From Niastella soli (GTDB lineage: Bacteria; Bacteroidota; Bacteroidia; Chitinophagales; Chitinophagaceae): 64,000 bases of DNA. Location: NCBI RefSeq assembly GCF_017742245.1, contig NZ_JAGHKO010000005.1, positions 372,001 through 436,000 of the forward strand, written 5' to 3'. Each line of letters opens with the position of its first letter. Position 1 is the stretch's first letter. The translations under genes were made by a program, and so were the position numbers. Below, in pieces: positions 27,273 to 35,448 of this stretch. The notes beneath the pieces were generated by a model that did not search any database, was not told the origin of the DNA, and worked only from the letters and a program-made list of their open reading frames with translations.

Positions 27273-28784
27273 ATGAAAAAAATATATCTCCTTACAACCG
27301 GTTTATTGGTTTTACTGGCAGCCGCCTGTAATAAAGACGACAGTACCCTGGCCAGTAGCCTCCCGGTAGCGGAATTATCGGTAAAAGCCGGTTTAAAGGA
27401 TACCTTTAATGTATACACGTACAAAGATACCTTAAGGATAACACCGGAGGTGACGAATGAAAATGATTTCGATTTTTACTGGACACTTTTTTCCACCGAC
27501 TTTGCTGCGGTAAATAGCCTGGGATTGGTTAAACCCGATACGGTGGGCCGTACGAAAAATCTGAATTATGTGGTGTTAAAAGACCCCGGGACCTATTATC
27601 TGGTGTTCAATGCAAAAGATAAAACTACTGGCATTGTACGACAAAAGAATATGGTGGCGAATTTTTCCACGCTCAACATGACCGGATGGTACCTGGTAAA
27701 AGACAATGGCGGTAAAACCGACATGGACTTCATTTATCCTACCGGCCGCATCGACAACTGGATCGCTACTTACAACAATGGTAAAAACCTGGATGGCGAT
27801 GCGGTGAAAGCAATTTTTGTTCCGTCGTTCAAGTCATCACTTACTACGCAGGCCACGTTTCCCGCATTCATGGTGGCTTCAAAAAATGATGCGGCTATTT
27901 ACCGGGTCGACAATGGCGCCCAGTTCATGAACTTCGACAATATGTTCTTTTCAAAACCGGCCACCCGTAAACCACAGGGTATCTTTCAACCAATCACTAC
28001 CAATTTTTTGGGATTTATCAACGACGGCAAGGCATATGCTATGTATAAGGGTACCCTGTTTGCCAATATGCCATTGACACTTAATAACATTTCCTATAAC
28101 AACCTGTCGCCCATGACTGCAGTAGCTGCCATGGACCTGGGTTGGGACCCGGTAAGGAAAAGTGTTTTTCTCTATAACGGTCAGACTTACCAGGAATTGA
28201 AAGTGAACTCCACCAATTTAGCTGGCAAGCTGCTGAACACAAATGCCAACCTGCAATGGATGACCGGTTATCCCGGTGGTCGCAGCGTGGCAATGGTACT
28301 ACTTCGAAATCCACAGGACACCGGTTATCTGTATAAGTTGAATGCTTCATTTGGTCCGCTCTTTACAGGCAGTGGTGTATTGATCATGAACGCTGATACC
28401 CTGAAACCACAACACAGTTTAATGAATGCGAGCGTTATTGGCGGCAACTACGACGTAGATCTTATTTATTATGCTACTAATGGTAAGATCTATATGACAG
28501 ATGTGGCCAGTGCAACGGAAACGTACCTGTTTGATGTGCCTGTTGGTGAAACCGTAACTGCCATCCAACATATCAGATACCCCGAGCCGGTTGGTACACC
28601 GGTACCACCTGCTACTGTAAATTATATCGCTATTGCTACCTCTACCGGAAGCCGGTATAAAGTATACCTGCATACCATTAGTGGTACAGGTACCCTTTCT
28701 CCGGCGCCTGTAAAATTTGAGGGCGATGGCCGCGTTACCGGGGTGATGTATATGGAACAGGGGAAAGGTACCCGCATCTTCTAA
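27273..28784 (+). CDS. PKD-like family surface lipoprotein
   Basis: A 503-residue lipoprotein (L-A-A-A-C at residue 19, then NKDDST). Residues about 45-130 look like a PKD-like sandwich (L-R-I-T-P-E-V-T, F-D-F-Y-W-T-L-F, G-T-Y-Y-L-V-F-N-A-K-D). The remainder is beta-rich and resembles a propeller-like region (W-Y-L-V-K-D-N-G-G-K-T-D-M-D-F, Y-Y-A-T-N-G-K-I-Y-M). It fits the PKD-like family seen after SusD and DUF4843 genes. It probably binds substrate or partner proteins at the cell surface. A perfect palindrome separates it from the thioredoxin gene downstream. Confidence 0.8.
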   Translation: MKKIYLLTTGLLVLLAAACNKDDSTLASSLPVAELSVKAGLKDTFNVYTYKDTLRITPEVTNENDFDFYWTLFSTDFAAVNSLGLVKPDTVGRTKNLNYVVLKDPGTYYLVFNAKDKTTGIVRQKNMVANFSTLNMTGWYLVKDNGGKTDMDFIYPTGRIDNWIATYNNGKNLDGDAVKAIFVPSFKSSLTTQATFPAFMVASKNDAAIYRVDNGAQFMNFDNMFFSKPATRKPQGIFQPITTNFLGFINDGKAYAMYKGTLFANMPLTLNNISYNNLSPMTAVAAMDLGWDPVRKSVFLYNGQTYQELKVNSTNLAGKLLNTNANLQWMTGYPGGRSVAMVLLRNPQDTGYLYKLNASFGPLFTGSGVLIMNADTLKPQHSLMNASVIGGNYDVDLIYYATNGKIYMTDVASATETYLFDVPVGETVTAIQHIRYPEPVGTPVPPATVNYIAIATSTGSRYKVYLHTISGTGTLSPAPVKFEGDGRVTGVMYMEQGKGTRIF

Positions 28785-28790
28785 ACTAAC

Positions 28791-28816
28791 AGTGCCACGG
28801 TTTAAACCGTGGCACT
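28791..28816. repeat. Perfect 26-bp palindrome within the operon
   Basis: AGTGCCACGGTTT and AAACCGTGGCACT are exact reverse complements, sitting in the 46-base gap between the PKD-like and thioredoxin genes and followed by AAAAC rather than a T-run. It could form an RNA hairpin that stabilises or attenuates the message, or be a dispersed palindrome. Confidence 0.8.
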
Positions 28817-28830
28817 AAAACAAAAACTAC

Positions 28831-29691
28831 ATGAAGCTTTTTTTTCTTTCAACGGTGGCTTGCTGTCTGTTTACAGGCAAGCTGCTTGCACAGGATTCTG
28901 CGCTGCTGGCAAAACAGCAAACCGAATGGAAGCAGGCGTTGGCTGAAGCTGATAAAAAACTGGAAGACTGCCAAAATCTGTACTACGATGCGCAGAAGCA
29001 AAAAATGAAGTACGATACCATCGGATTGGCCCAATGGCGTTATGAAATGAAAGGGCTCAAAGATTACCGCCGCCAGCAGGAAATTGCTTTCATCAAAGCA
29101 CACCCCAATTACCAGGTGAGTGCGGAAGCTTTGAAAGATGCTTTAGGTTATTTGCCTGACGACATTCGTATTTATGACAAGCTCTTCAAGGGACTAAGCA
29201 AAGAAGTGCAAAAGAGTAAAGAAGGGATCTTGTTAAAGAAGTCCATCGATGGATTTATGGCTGTGCGCATAGGCGCCGTAGCGCCGCTGTTTAGTTCGCC
29301 CGATACGGCTGGTGTTTCCATCAACCTGAAAGACTTCAGGGGGAAATATGTACTGCTCGATTTCTGGGCCAGCTGGTGTATACCCTGCCGGGAAGAAAAC
29401 CCGAGTGTATTGAAAGCGTATCAGCAATTCAGGGATAAAAACTTTACCGTATTGGGCGTATCGCTCGATCAGAGTAACAAACGTGCTGCCTGGATAAAAG
29501 CCATCAATGATGATGGCCTGGTTTGGAACCATGTGTCGGACCTGACGTACTGGAACAATGCCGTGGCAAAATTATACAGCATCCGTTCCATTCCCCAGAA
29601 CTTTTTGATAGATCCCAATGGGAAAATTGTAGCCGCCAACCTGAGAGGGGAGGAGTTGTTCAACAAATTACAGGAATTGATCCTTCATTAA
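28831..29691 (+). CDS. TlpA-like thioredoxin-fold protein
   Basis: A 286-residue exported protein. The signal peptide ends near L-L-A-Q (residue 21). An N-terminal helical region of about 120 residues (A-D-K-K-L-E-D-C-Q-N-L, then A-E-A-L-K-D-A) is like the DUF4369-type part seen before Bacteroidota TlpA domains, though not a clear match. The C-terminal thioredoxin domain has V-L-L-D-F-W-A-S-W then C-I-P-C (Cys183, Cys186) and the cis-Pro region S-I-P-Q-N-F-L-I-D-P-N-G. It likely reduces or isomerises disulphides in the periplasm for partners in this locus. The metalloprotease gene follows after 8 bases. Confidence 0.9.
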   Translation: MKLFFLSTVACCLFTGKLLAQDSALLAKQQTEWKQALAEADKKLEDCQNLYYDAQKQKMKYDTIGLAQWRYEMKGLKDYRRQQEIAFIKAHPNYQVSAEALKDALGYLPDDIRIYDKLFKGLSKEVQKSKEGILLKKSIDGFMAVRIGAVAPLFSSPDTAGVSINLKDFRGKYVLLDFWASWCIPCREENPSVLKAYQQFRDKNFTVLGVSLDQSNKRAAWIKAINDDGLVWNHVSDLTYWNNAVAKLYSIRSIPQNFLIDPNGKIVAANLRGEELFNKLQELILH

Positions 29692-29699
29692 TAACAGAT

Positions 29700-32237
29700 A
29701 TGTATAAATCGAAATTTATTCCCATCATTTTTTTGATGGGCGTGCCCCTGTTTTCTTTGGCGCAGAAAAAAAGCGCTGCTGCACCGGCAGTAGCCGTGAA
29801 AGACACTATTCCCAAAGTTGATTCTGCAAAGAATACACCACCCGGCGCACCTAAGCGCTATGAAGACGTGATCACAAAAAAAGCGATCACCAGGAACGGG
29901 ATGTTCCGCGTGCACCAGATCGACGAAACGTATTTCTTTGAAATACCCGACAGCCTGCTGAACCGCGACATCCTGGTAGTGAACCGTGTGTCAAAAGCAC
30001 CCGCTGGTTTAAGGCCCTATACCGCCATATTTGCCGGCGATGAGATCAACGAGAATGTGATCCGCTTTGAGTTGGGGCCCTTCAACCGTATCTTTATGAA
30101 ACGGATGGTGTTCCGCGATAAAAGCGATGACAGTACTGAGAACGGGTTATACCGTGCTGTCGTTAACTCCAGCCTGCAACCTATTGTAGCCACCTTTCCC
30201 ATAAAAGCATTTGGTGGCGACAAAGGCCCCGGAAAAACTTATGTGCTTGACGTAACTTCTTTTCTTCAAACAGAAAATGAGATCGTTCACTTTGGACCTG
30301 AAGCAAGACTCGGACTTAAATTAGGCGCGGTGCAAACCGATAGATCGTATGTGTCTGGCTTAAACGCCTTTCCCATTAACGTAGAAGTAAAGATGGTTCG
30401 CACATACATGCCCGCCGGGCCCGGGTCTACATTGCCCACTACGTATGAGTTGAACAGCTCACTGGTGTTATTGCCCAAAGTACCCATGAAACCCCGTTAT
30501 TATGATCCCCGGGTCGGTTTCTTCGCACGCGGTGTAATTGATTTTGATGCAGCACCACAACGTGTAGAAAACCGGTACTTTATTACCCGCTGGCGCCTGG
30601 AACCCAAACCCGAAGACCGCGACAAGTATTTACATGGTGAATTGGTTGAACCCCAGCACCCGATCATTTATTATATAGATCCCGCAACGCCTAAAAAATG
30701 GGTGCCCTATTTAATAGCCGGGGTGAACGACTGGCAAAAAGCATTTGAACAGGCCGGGTTTAAAAATGCCATCAGAGCTTTGCCCGCACCCGTGAACGAC
30801 AGCACCTGGAGCATTGACGATGCGCGGCACAATGTGATCGTTTACAAACCATCTTCCATTGCCAATGCAAGCGGTCCGCATGTACACGATCCCCGAAGTG
30901 GTGAGATCATAGAAACGCACATCAACTGGTATCATAATATCATGTCGCTCGTGCATGACTGGTACATGGTACAGGCCGGCGCCATTGACCCCCGCGCACG
31001 TAAAATGGAATTTGACGATGAGTTGATGGGGCAGTTGATCCGTTTTGTGTCGAGCCACGAAGTAGGACATACGCTTGGTCTCATGCACAACTTCGGTTCC
31101 AGTTCTACCGTGCCGGTAGAAAAGCTGCGTGATAAAAAATGGGTGGAGGCAAATGGTCATACACCTTCCATTATGGACTACGCCCGCTTCAATTATGTAG
31201 CGCAACCAGAAGACAGCCTAACAGAGAAAGGTATCTTCCCCCGCATAGGCGCCTATGATAAATGGGCCATTCAATTTGGCTACCGCTGGCTGCCCCAATT
31301 CGATAACGCCGAAGCGGAAACACCGTACCTGAACAAACTGGTCATCGATAGTTTGAACCATAACAAGCAGTTGTTCTATGGTTATGAAGTTAACGCCAAT
31401 GACCCCCGCTCACAAAGCGAAGACCTGGGTGATGATGCTATCTTGGCCAGCACCTATGGATTGAAGAACCTGCAACGGATCTTACCTAAACTCAGCGCCT
31501 GGACGCGTAAGCCCAATGAAGGCTATGATGCGCTGCAGGCAGTAAATGATGCGCTTTTCCGTCAGTACAACACTTATATGATGCATGTGTTAAAGAGCAT
31601 TGGCGGACGTTTTACCACACCAAAAAGCGTAGAGCAAAGCGGGCCTGTTTTTGAGCTCGTACCTTACAGCAGGCAAAAAGCAGCTATGAAGTTCCTGGAT
31701 ACTTACCTGTTCCATGTACCTGACTGGCTGGCAAACGATACTACTTTTAAGCTCACGGGGTACAGTGCTGAAGTTTATTTCGGTACAGCGCAATCCAATG
31801 CGCTTGGCCGTTTGCTGGGATCAGGTATCCTGAATGGTTTGGTGAAGAACGAAGTGGATTACAAGAATGAAAAAGTGTATACCGTTACCGAGTTCCTGAA
31901 CGACCTGAAGAAAAGCATCTGGGGCGAGCTATACACCAACAAACCGATCGATATCAATCGCCGCAACCTGCAACGCACGTATGTTGATCTCTCATTCAAT
32001 GCCTTCAGGGCCGTTAATGAAATTGTAGGCCGCAATAATGGCAACGGGACGCAGATCTATGTAAATCCCGATCCAACAAGAAATGATGTTTCCGGTGTGG
32101 TGCGCGCGCATTTACATGAATTGCGCAATGATATCAAAAAAGCCATTCCTTTTCAACAGGGGATTGCCAAAGCGCATTTGGAAGATCTTGTAGCCCGCAT
32201 TGACAGGGTATTTAAGGGCGTGGAAATGCCGAAATAA
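29700..32237 (+). CDS. Zinc-dependent metalloprotease (DUF5117/DUF4953 type)
   Basis: An 845-residue secreted protein from the ATG giving MYKSKFIPIIFL, with the signal peptide ending at F-S-L-A-Q. After a Pro/Ala/Lys linker comes a DUF5118-like segment (about 45-90), then DUF5117 (about 95-290), then the catalytic DUF4953 region with H-E-V-G-H-T-L-G-L-M-H (His453, Glu454, His457, His463). That is the HExxHxxGxxH zinc site of metzincin-like proteases. The sequence G-E-L-V-E-P just before I-Y-Y-I-D-P is usual for the family. As the last gene of the sigma/FecR/SusCD locus it probably processes a protein or peptide substrate outside the inner membrane. Confidence 0.92.
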   Translation: MYKSKFIPIIFLMGVPLFSLAQKKSAAAPAVAVKDTIPKVDSAKNTPPGAPKRYEDVITKKAITRNGMFRVHQIDETYFFEIPDSLLNRDILVVNRVSKAPAGLRPYTAIFAGDEINENVIRFELGPFNRIFMKRMVFRDKSDDSTENGLYRAVVNSSLQPIVATFPIKAFGGDKGPGKTYVLDVTSFLQTENEIVHFGPEARLGLKLGAVQTDRSYVSGLNAFPINVEVKMVRTYMPAGPGSTLPTTYELNSSLVLLPKVPMKPRYYDPRVGFFARGVIDFDAAPQRVENRYFITRWRLEPKPEDRDKYLHGELVEPQHPIIYYIDPATPKKWVPYLIAGVNDWQKAFEQAGFKNAIRALPAPVNDSTWSIDDARHNVIVYKPSSIANASGPHVHDPRSGEIIETHINWYHNIMSLVHDWYMVQAGAIDPRARKMEFDDELMGQLIRFVSSHEVGHTLGLMHNFGSSSTVPVEKLRDKKWVEANGHTPSIMDYARFNYVAQPEDSLTEKGIFPRIGAYDKWAIQFGYRWLPQFDNAEAETPYLNKLVIDSLNHNKQLFYGYEVNANDPRSQSEDLGDDAILASTYGLKNLQRILPKLSAWTRKPNEGYDALQAVNDALFRQYNTYMMHVLKSIGGRFTTPKSVEQSGPVFELVPYSRQKAAMKFLDTYLFHVPDWLANDTTFKLTGYSAEVYFGTAQSNALGRLLGSGILNGLVKNEVDYKNEKVYTVTEFLNDLKKSIWGELYTNKPIDINRRNLQRTYVDLSFNAFRAVNEIVGRNNGNGTQIYVNPDPTRNDVSGVVRAHLHELRNDIKKAIPFQQGIAKAHLEDLVARIDRVFKGVEMPK

Positions 32238-32280
32238 TGCTTTCGTCACAATAAATAAAGTATAGCCAGAATTACAAAGC

Positions 32281-32311
32281 GCCCCGACTCTAATGTTGGG
32301 GCTTTTTTATT
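32281..32311 (+). terminator. Rho-independent terminator of the import operon
   Basis: GCCCCGAC and GTTGGGGC pair (one G-T) around tctaat, followed by six T residues. It lies 43 bases after the metalloprotease stop. Confidence 0.85.
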
Positions 32312-32354
32312 CAATTCTGTACACAAACTGTCCGTTTTCGTACACCGGCATATT

Positions 32355-32504
32355 TTACAGAACTTTGCCTATGGAATAGAGCAGAATATCTTCCCATATC
32401 TCATGGTACTGGCGGCAGTCGCAGCCCTGGCGTTTGGCCTCATCAGTGTGCATTGTGCCAGGACCGCCGTGGCTAATCCGGTCGGAGCTTTACGTAGTGA
32501 GTAA
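32355..32504 (+). pseudogene. 3' remnant of an FtsX/MacB-type permease
   Basis: This frame reads L-Q-N-F-A-Y-G-I-E, then P-Y-L-M-V-L-A-A-V-A-A-L-A-F-G-L, then A-R-T-A-V-A-N-P-V-G-A-L-R-S-E and a stop. That is the C-terminal helix and tail of FtsX-like ABC permeases. The intact permease at 55.5 kb ends in the same pattern, W-L-Q-G-F-A-Y...A-A-I-V-N-P-V-Q-S-L-K-V-E. Nothing upstream in this gap encodes the rest, so only about 49 residues remain of a protein normally near 800. The gap 32238-32573 contains nothing else coding. Confidence 0.75.
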
Positions 32505-32526
32505 TATGGAGAAAAACTTTTGCGGA

Positions 32527-32547
32527 GATCCCGCTGAAAGCGGGATC
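32527..32547. repeat. Short perfect hairpin
   Basis: GATCCCGCT-gaa-AGCGGGATC, a 9-bp perfect stem, lies between the permease remnant and the 3' end of the minus-strand permease gene. There is no strong T-run, so it may be a dispersed palindrome or a weak terminator for the minus-strand gene pair. Confidence 0.6.
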
Positions 32548-32573
32548 AAGAGTTTAAGGACTGAATAAGCCTG

Positions 32574-33707
32574 TTATAAAAGATCAGGGTTTTGTTGGGG
32601 TTCGAACCGGTAATACCGCTGAAAGAACAGGATGATTGCCAGGATGAAGAACAGGAGAGACAGTGCATATAACTGCCTTACCACCATGGCAATGATAACG
32701 GCAAAGAACAGCTGTGCCACGTTTACGAGGTAATTTTTCAGATTGAGGTAATTGTACAGCTGAAGACTGTTGAGCAGCAACAATATCCCAAACCCAAAGA
32801 AGATAAAGAATCCTGCTTCGGAGTATGTTAGGCAGTCTGGGGTGCGTGCGGCGAGGGTAATTATTTCAGGAATAAACAAACAAAAATAAAACAGACAGTA
32901 TTGAACGAATCGCCGGCCAATAGAAACAGGCAGACTGCGATAAAATGACAATCCGGTGTTTTCCATTTCCTTTAACCGGTGGACCAGGATGCCATGTCCC
33001 AGCATGCCCGCACTAAAGAAAAGCGCCATCATGCGAATGTCGGAGGAGCGGGCGGGGTCGCGGCCAGCTAACAACAGGTACAACGTTAGACAGTTATACA
33101 ATTTAGTGACCAGGAATAATACTTTCCCCTTTTCCAACACATAGCGCAACAAAAAGCTAACGTAGTATTGGCGCTTCAGCAATGGCGGCCACTTCCATTT
33201 TATTACAAAGGGAAACGACCCTTGTTGCTGAAAAAGATATAAATAGCATCCTGCGCTTGTAGTGCATACGATCACATTGAACAGCAAGGCCAGGGAGGCA
33301 GCCACATACCAGTGTTCATGATAACCGATACCCAGTACAACCACGAGGTACGACAACACCGGTAAAAAGAGTATCAGCTGCACCTGTAGTAATAAGAGAT
33401 ATAACTTCCGCTTATTTACCAACGACAATTGGTATAAATAAGTGAACGCCGGCTTTTGCAGGGTACTTGCAACAAACTGTGCGCATTTGATGGCATAGAT
33501 AAGCCACCCTCCACATACCGCCAACAAAAACGAGGTATCGGTAAGCATACCCCTGATCAGTGAGTAATGATATTCCAGCAGGCCCACCCCGTTGGCCCTG
33601 CCTACTGCCAGGGTCATTATATAATATACAAAACAAAGCAGGGCCGCATTCTGCCGATAAAACGGTGTTACGAGTGACTTAAATAATAATGACCGTTGGA
33701 TGTTCAT
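32574..33707 (-). CDS. Integral membrane protein, probable ABC exporter permease
   Basis: A 377-residue, strongly hydrophobic protein with roughly nine to ten membrane segments (for example L-Y-L-L-L-L-Q-V-Q-L-I-L-F, F-F-I-F-F-G-F-G-I-L-L-L-L, L-S-L-L-F-F-I-L-A-I-I-L-F-F). No domain family is recognised by eye. Its start overlaps the stop of the ABC ATPase gene by 4 bases, so the two are translationally coupled and this should be the membrane half of that transporter. The gene is rich in Leu/Phe/Tyr with few charged loops, and the cargo is unknown. Confidence 0.78.
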   Translation of the reverse strand: MNIQRSLLFKSLVTPFYRQNAALLCFVYYIMTLAVGRANGVGLLEYHYSLIRGMLTDTSFLLAVCGGWLIYAIKCAQFVASTLQKPAFTYLYQLSLVNKRKLYLLLLQVQLILFLPVLSYLVVVLGIGYHEHWYVAASLALLFNVIVCTTSAGCYLYLFQQQGSFPFVIKWKWPPLLKRQYYVSFLLRYVLEKGKVLFLVTKLYNCLTLYLLLAGRDPARSSDIRMMALFFSAGMLGHGILVHRLKEMENTGLSFYRSLPVSIGRRFVQYCLFYFCLFIPEIITLAARTPDCLTYSEAGFFIFFGFGILLLLNSLQLYNYLNLKNYLVNVAQLFFAVIIAMVVRQLYALSLLFFILAIILFFQRYYRFEPQQNPDLL

Positions 33708-34336
33708 GGGATAGGCTGTATGGTATTGTCTGTAATGGTGAAGTTTTTGTCAATAGAAAGCGCGGCTGATAAAAATGGCTGGTGCGAACTGAAGATAAAA
33801 CTGGTGCCATATTGTTGGCGGTATTCGTTTATCAGCTCAGGCAGGGCATGAACGGCTTCTGTATCGAGGGTAGCCAGGGGTTCGTCGAGCAGGATCCATG
33901 CCGGATTGCCAATAAACGCCAGCAGCAATGACAATCGTTTTGCCATTCCACTTGAATAAGTGCCGATAGGGTTTTCGAGCTGTGCGTGCAGGCCTGAGAA
34001 TGCAATAAGCCGGTCTGTTTGTTGTTGGGACGCTTTCCTTATATCCTGGTAAAACAACACCAGGTCGCGGCCAGTGATGTAGGAGGGGTATACTGGTTCG
34101 GCCTCAGCAAAACTGATCAGTTTTCTATATTCAACGCCATTCTTTTTTAAACTGAGCTGGTTAATATGGGCGTCGCCGACAAATGGGATCATGCCGGCGA
34201 GGATCTTCAGAAAGGTGGTTTTACCAGAGCCGTTCAGCCCATAGATCCAGTAAATGCCCTTGTCGAGCTTTAATTCCGGAATATATAAGATCAAGTTATC
34301 GTGGTAGTACTTCTGAACCTGATGTAAATGGATCAT
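33704..34336 (-). CDS. ABC transporter ATP-binding protein
   Basis: A 210-residue ATPase from the ATG giving MIHLHQVQKYYHDN. A longer frame adds 27 atypical residues and is not preferred. Walker A is G-L-N-G-S-G-K-T (33-40). The signature region is Y-S-S-G-M-A-K-R-L, and Walker B is A-W-I-L-L-D-E-P-L-A-T-L-D. It is short, as in CcmA-like or bacteriocin/antibiotic-type export ATPases. It couples to the overlapping membrane-protein gene. Its promoter must lie in or after the 133-bp tandem array just upstream, so that array could influence expression. Confidence 0.9.
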   Translation of the reverse strand: MIHLHQVQKYYHDNLILYIPELKLDKGIYWIYGLNGSGKTTFLKILAGMIPFVGDAHINQLSLKKNGVEYRKLISFAEAEPVYPSYITGRDLVLFYQDIRKASQQQTDRLIAFSGLHAQLENPIGTYSSGMAKRLSLLLAFIGNPAWILLDEPLATLDTEAVHALPELINEYRQQYGTSFIFSSHQPFLSAALSIDKNFTITDNTIQPIP

Positions 34337-34435
34337 GGGATACTGTTTTCTGCCTATTAGTAGCCCAGGCCCCGATAATGTTTCAAATAAAACGACATAA
34401 ACTTTAACACTGGACAAGCTCTTATAGGCCTTATC

Positions 34436-35040
34436 GGCACTCCGACGAGTCGGAGCGCCATTTTTATTTAGTTAAACCAGACCTGTCAGGTCTGTTCATC
34501 AGGTTGATTCGGCAAATTCAAAAGGCAGACCTTACAGGTCTTTTATCTGAGCGCTATAATTCATAACAGGCACTCCGACGAGTCGGAGCGCCATTTTTAT
34601 TTAGTTAAACCAGACCTGTCAGGGCTGTTCATCAGGTTGATTCGGCAAATTCAAAAGGCAGACCTTACAGGTCTTTTACCTGAGCGCTATAATTCTTAAC
34701 AGGCACTCCGACGAGTCGGAGCGCCATTATTATTTAGTTAAACCAGACCTGTCAGGTCTGTTCATCAGGTTGATTCGGCAAATTCAAAAGGCAGACCTTA
34801 CAGGTCTTTTACCTGAGCGCTATAATTCATAACAGGCACTCCGACGAGTCGGCGTGCCATTATTATTTAGTTAAACCAGACCTGTCAGGTCTGGTCATCA
34901 GGTTGATTCGGCAAATTCAAAAGGCAGACCTTACAGGTCTTTTACCTGAACGCTATAATGCAAAATAGGCACTCCGACGAGTCGGCGTGCCATTTTTATT
35001 TAGCTAAACCAGAATCTGTCAGGTCTGTTCCAGGTTTATT
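34436..35040. repeat. Tandem array of a 133-bp structured unit, about 4.5 copies
   Basis: Units start at 34436, 34569, 34702, 34835 and 34968, a constant period of 133 bases, with the last cut short just before the stop codon of the minus-strand gene at 35044. Each full unit holds three inverted repeats: GGCACTCCGA-cgag-TCGGAGCGCC, AGACCTG-t-CAGGTCT and AGACCT-tac-AGGTCT. The arms of the last two can also cross-pair. Units are nearly identical. The first hairpin changes its right arm to TCGGCGTGCC in units 4 and 5, keeping nine of ten pairs. No ORF is maintained. It lies between two minus-strand genes. Confidence 0.95.
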
Positions 35041-35043
35041 TCG

Positions 35044-35253
35044 TTAGAAGCCCAATTTGCTTCCCAGGTCACCCAGTATATTGCTGCCGCCAGCATTTCC
35101 GGAATCGCCGCTGGTGCCTAATAAAGAATCGATCTGGCCGCCGAATTGCGGGAACTTTTGTTTTACAAAATTAGCCACTACGTCTACAACCTGTTGCGCC
35201 TGTTCCGCAGGTACGCCTGTTTTCTCAACTATTTGCTTAATTAACTCGCTCAT
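35044..35253 (-). CDS. Small conserved-looking hypothetical protein
   Basis: A 69-residue protein, MSELIKQIVEKTGVPAEQ. It has an N-terminal helical region with A-E-Q-A-Q-Q-V-V-D-V-V-A-N-F-V-K and a Gly/Ser/Asn-rich tail ending L-G-S-K-L-G-F. The helical part recalls DUF2267- or DUF2780-like small proteins, but the match is not strong. No signal peptide is seen. A TACATTTG -7 element lies 26 bases upstream. The gene ends against the 133-bp tandem array. Confidence 0.75.
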   Translation of the reverse strand: MSELIKQIVEKTGVPAEQAQQVVDVVANFVKQKFPQFGGQIDSLLGTSGDSGNAGGSNILGDLGSKLGF

Positions 35254-35278
35254 GATATTTCGGTTTTATATAATACTG

Positions 35279-35286
35279 CAAATGTA
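35279..35286 (-). promoter_or_regulatory. Candidate -7 element for the small protein gene
   Basis: On the minus strand this reads TACATTTG, matching TAnnTTTG, 26 bases before the ATG. A -33 element at the normal spacing is not clear. Confidence 0.4.
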
Positions 35287-35448
35287 GGGTCTGCACGTGG
35301 ATTTGGGTATTTTTCCTGCAATGTCCAGGGCTCTTTGTATATTGGCGGCCATGTATTCCCGTATTATTACCACCTTCCCCATACTCTCTGGACGAATGGG
35401 TATGCTTTTTTACCGGGAAGATCTAGTACTTTACTATAAACTACAAAC

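Noticed and set aside
30640-30665. G-E-L-V-E-P in the metalloprotease as a repeat-derived insertion
   Set aside because: I recall this stretch as normal in the DUF5117 family just before Y-Y-I-D-P, and no matching intergenic palindrome was found in the window.
34337-34417. Longer N-terminus for the ABC ATPase
   Set aside because: The extra 27 residues precede the canonical start (M-I-H-L-H-Q-V) and do not resemble any ABC N-terminal extension.
34436-35040. CRISPR or retron-like array
   Set aside because: The 133-bp units are nearly identical throughout with no unique spacers, and no reverse transcriptase or cas gene is adjacent.
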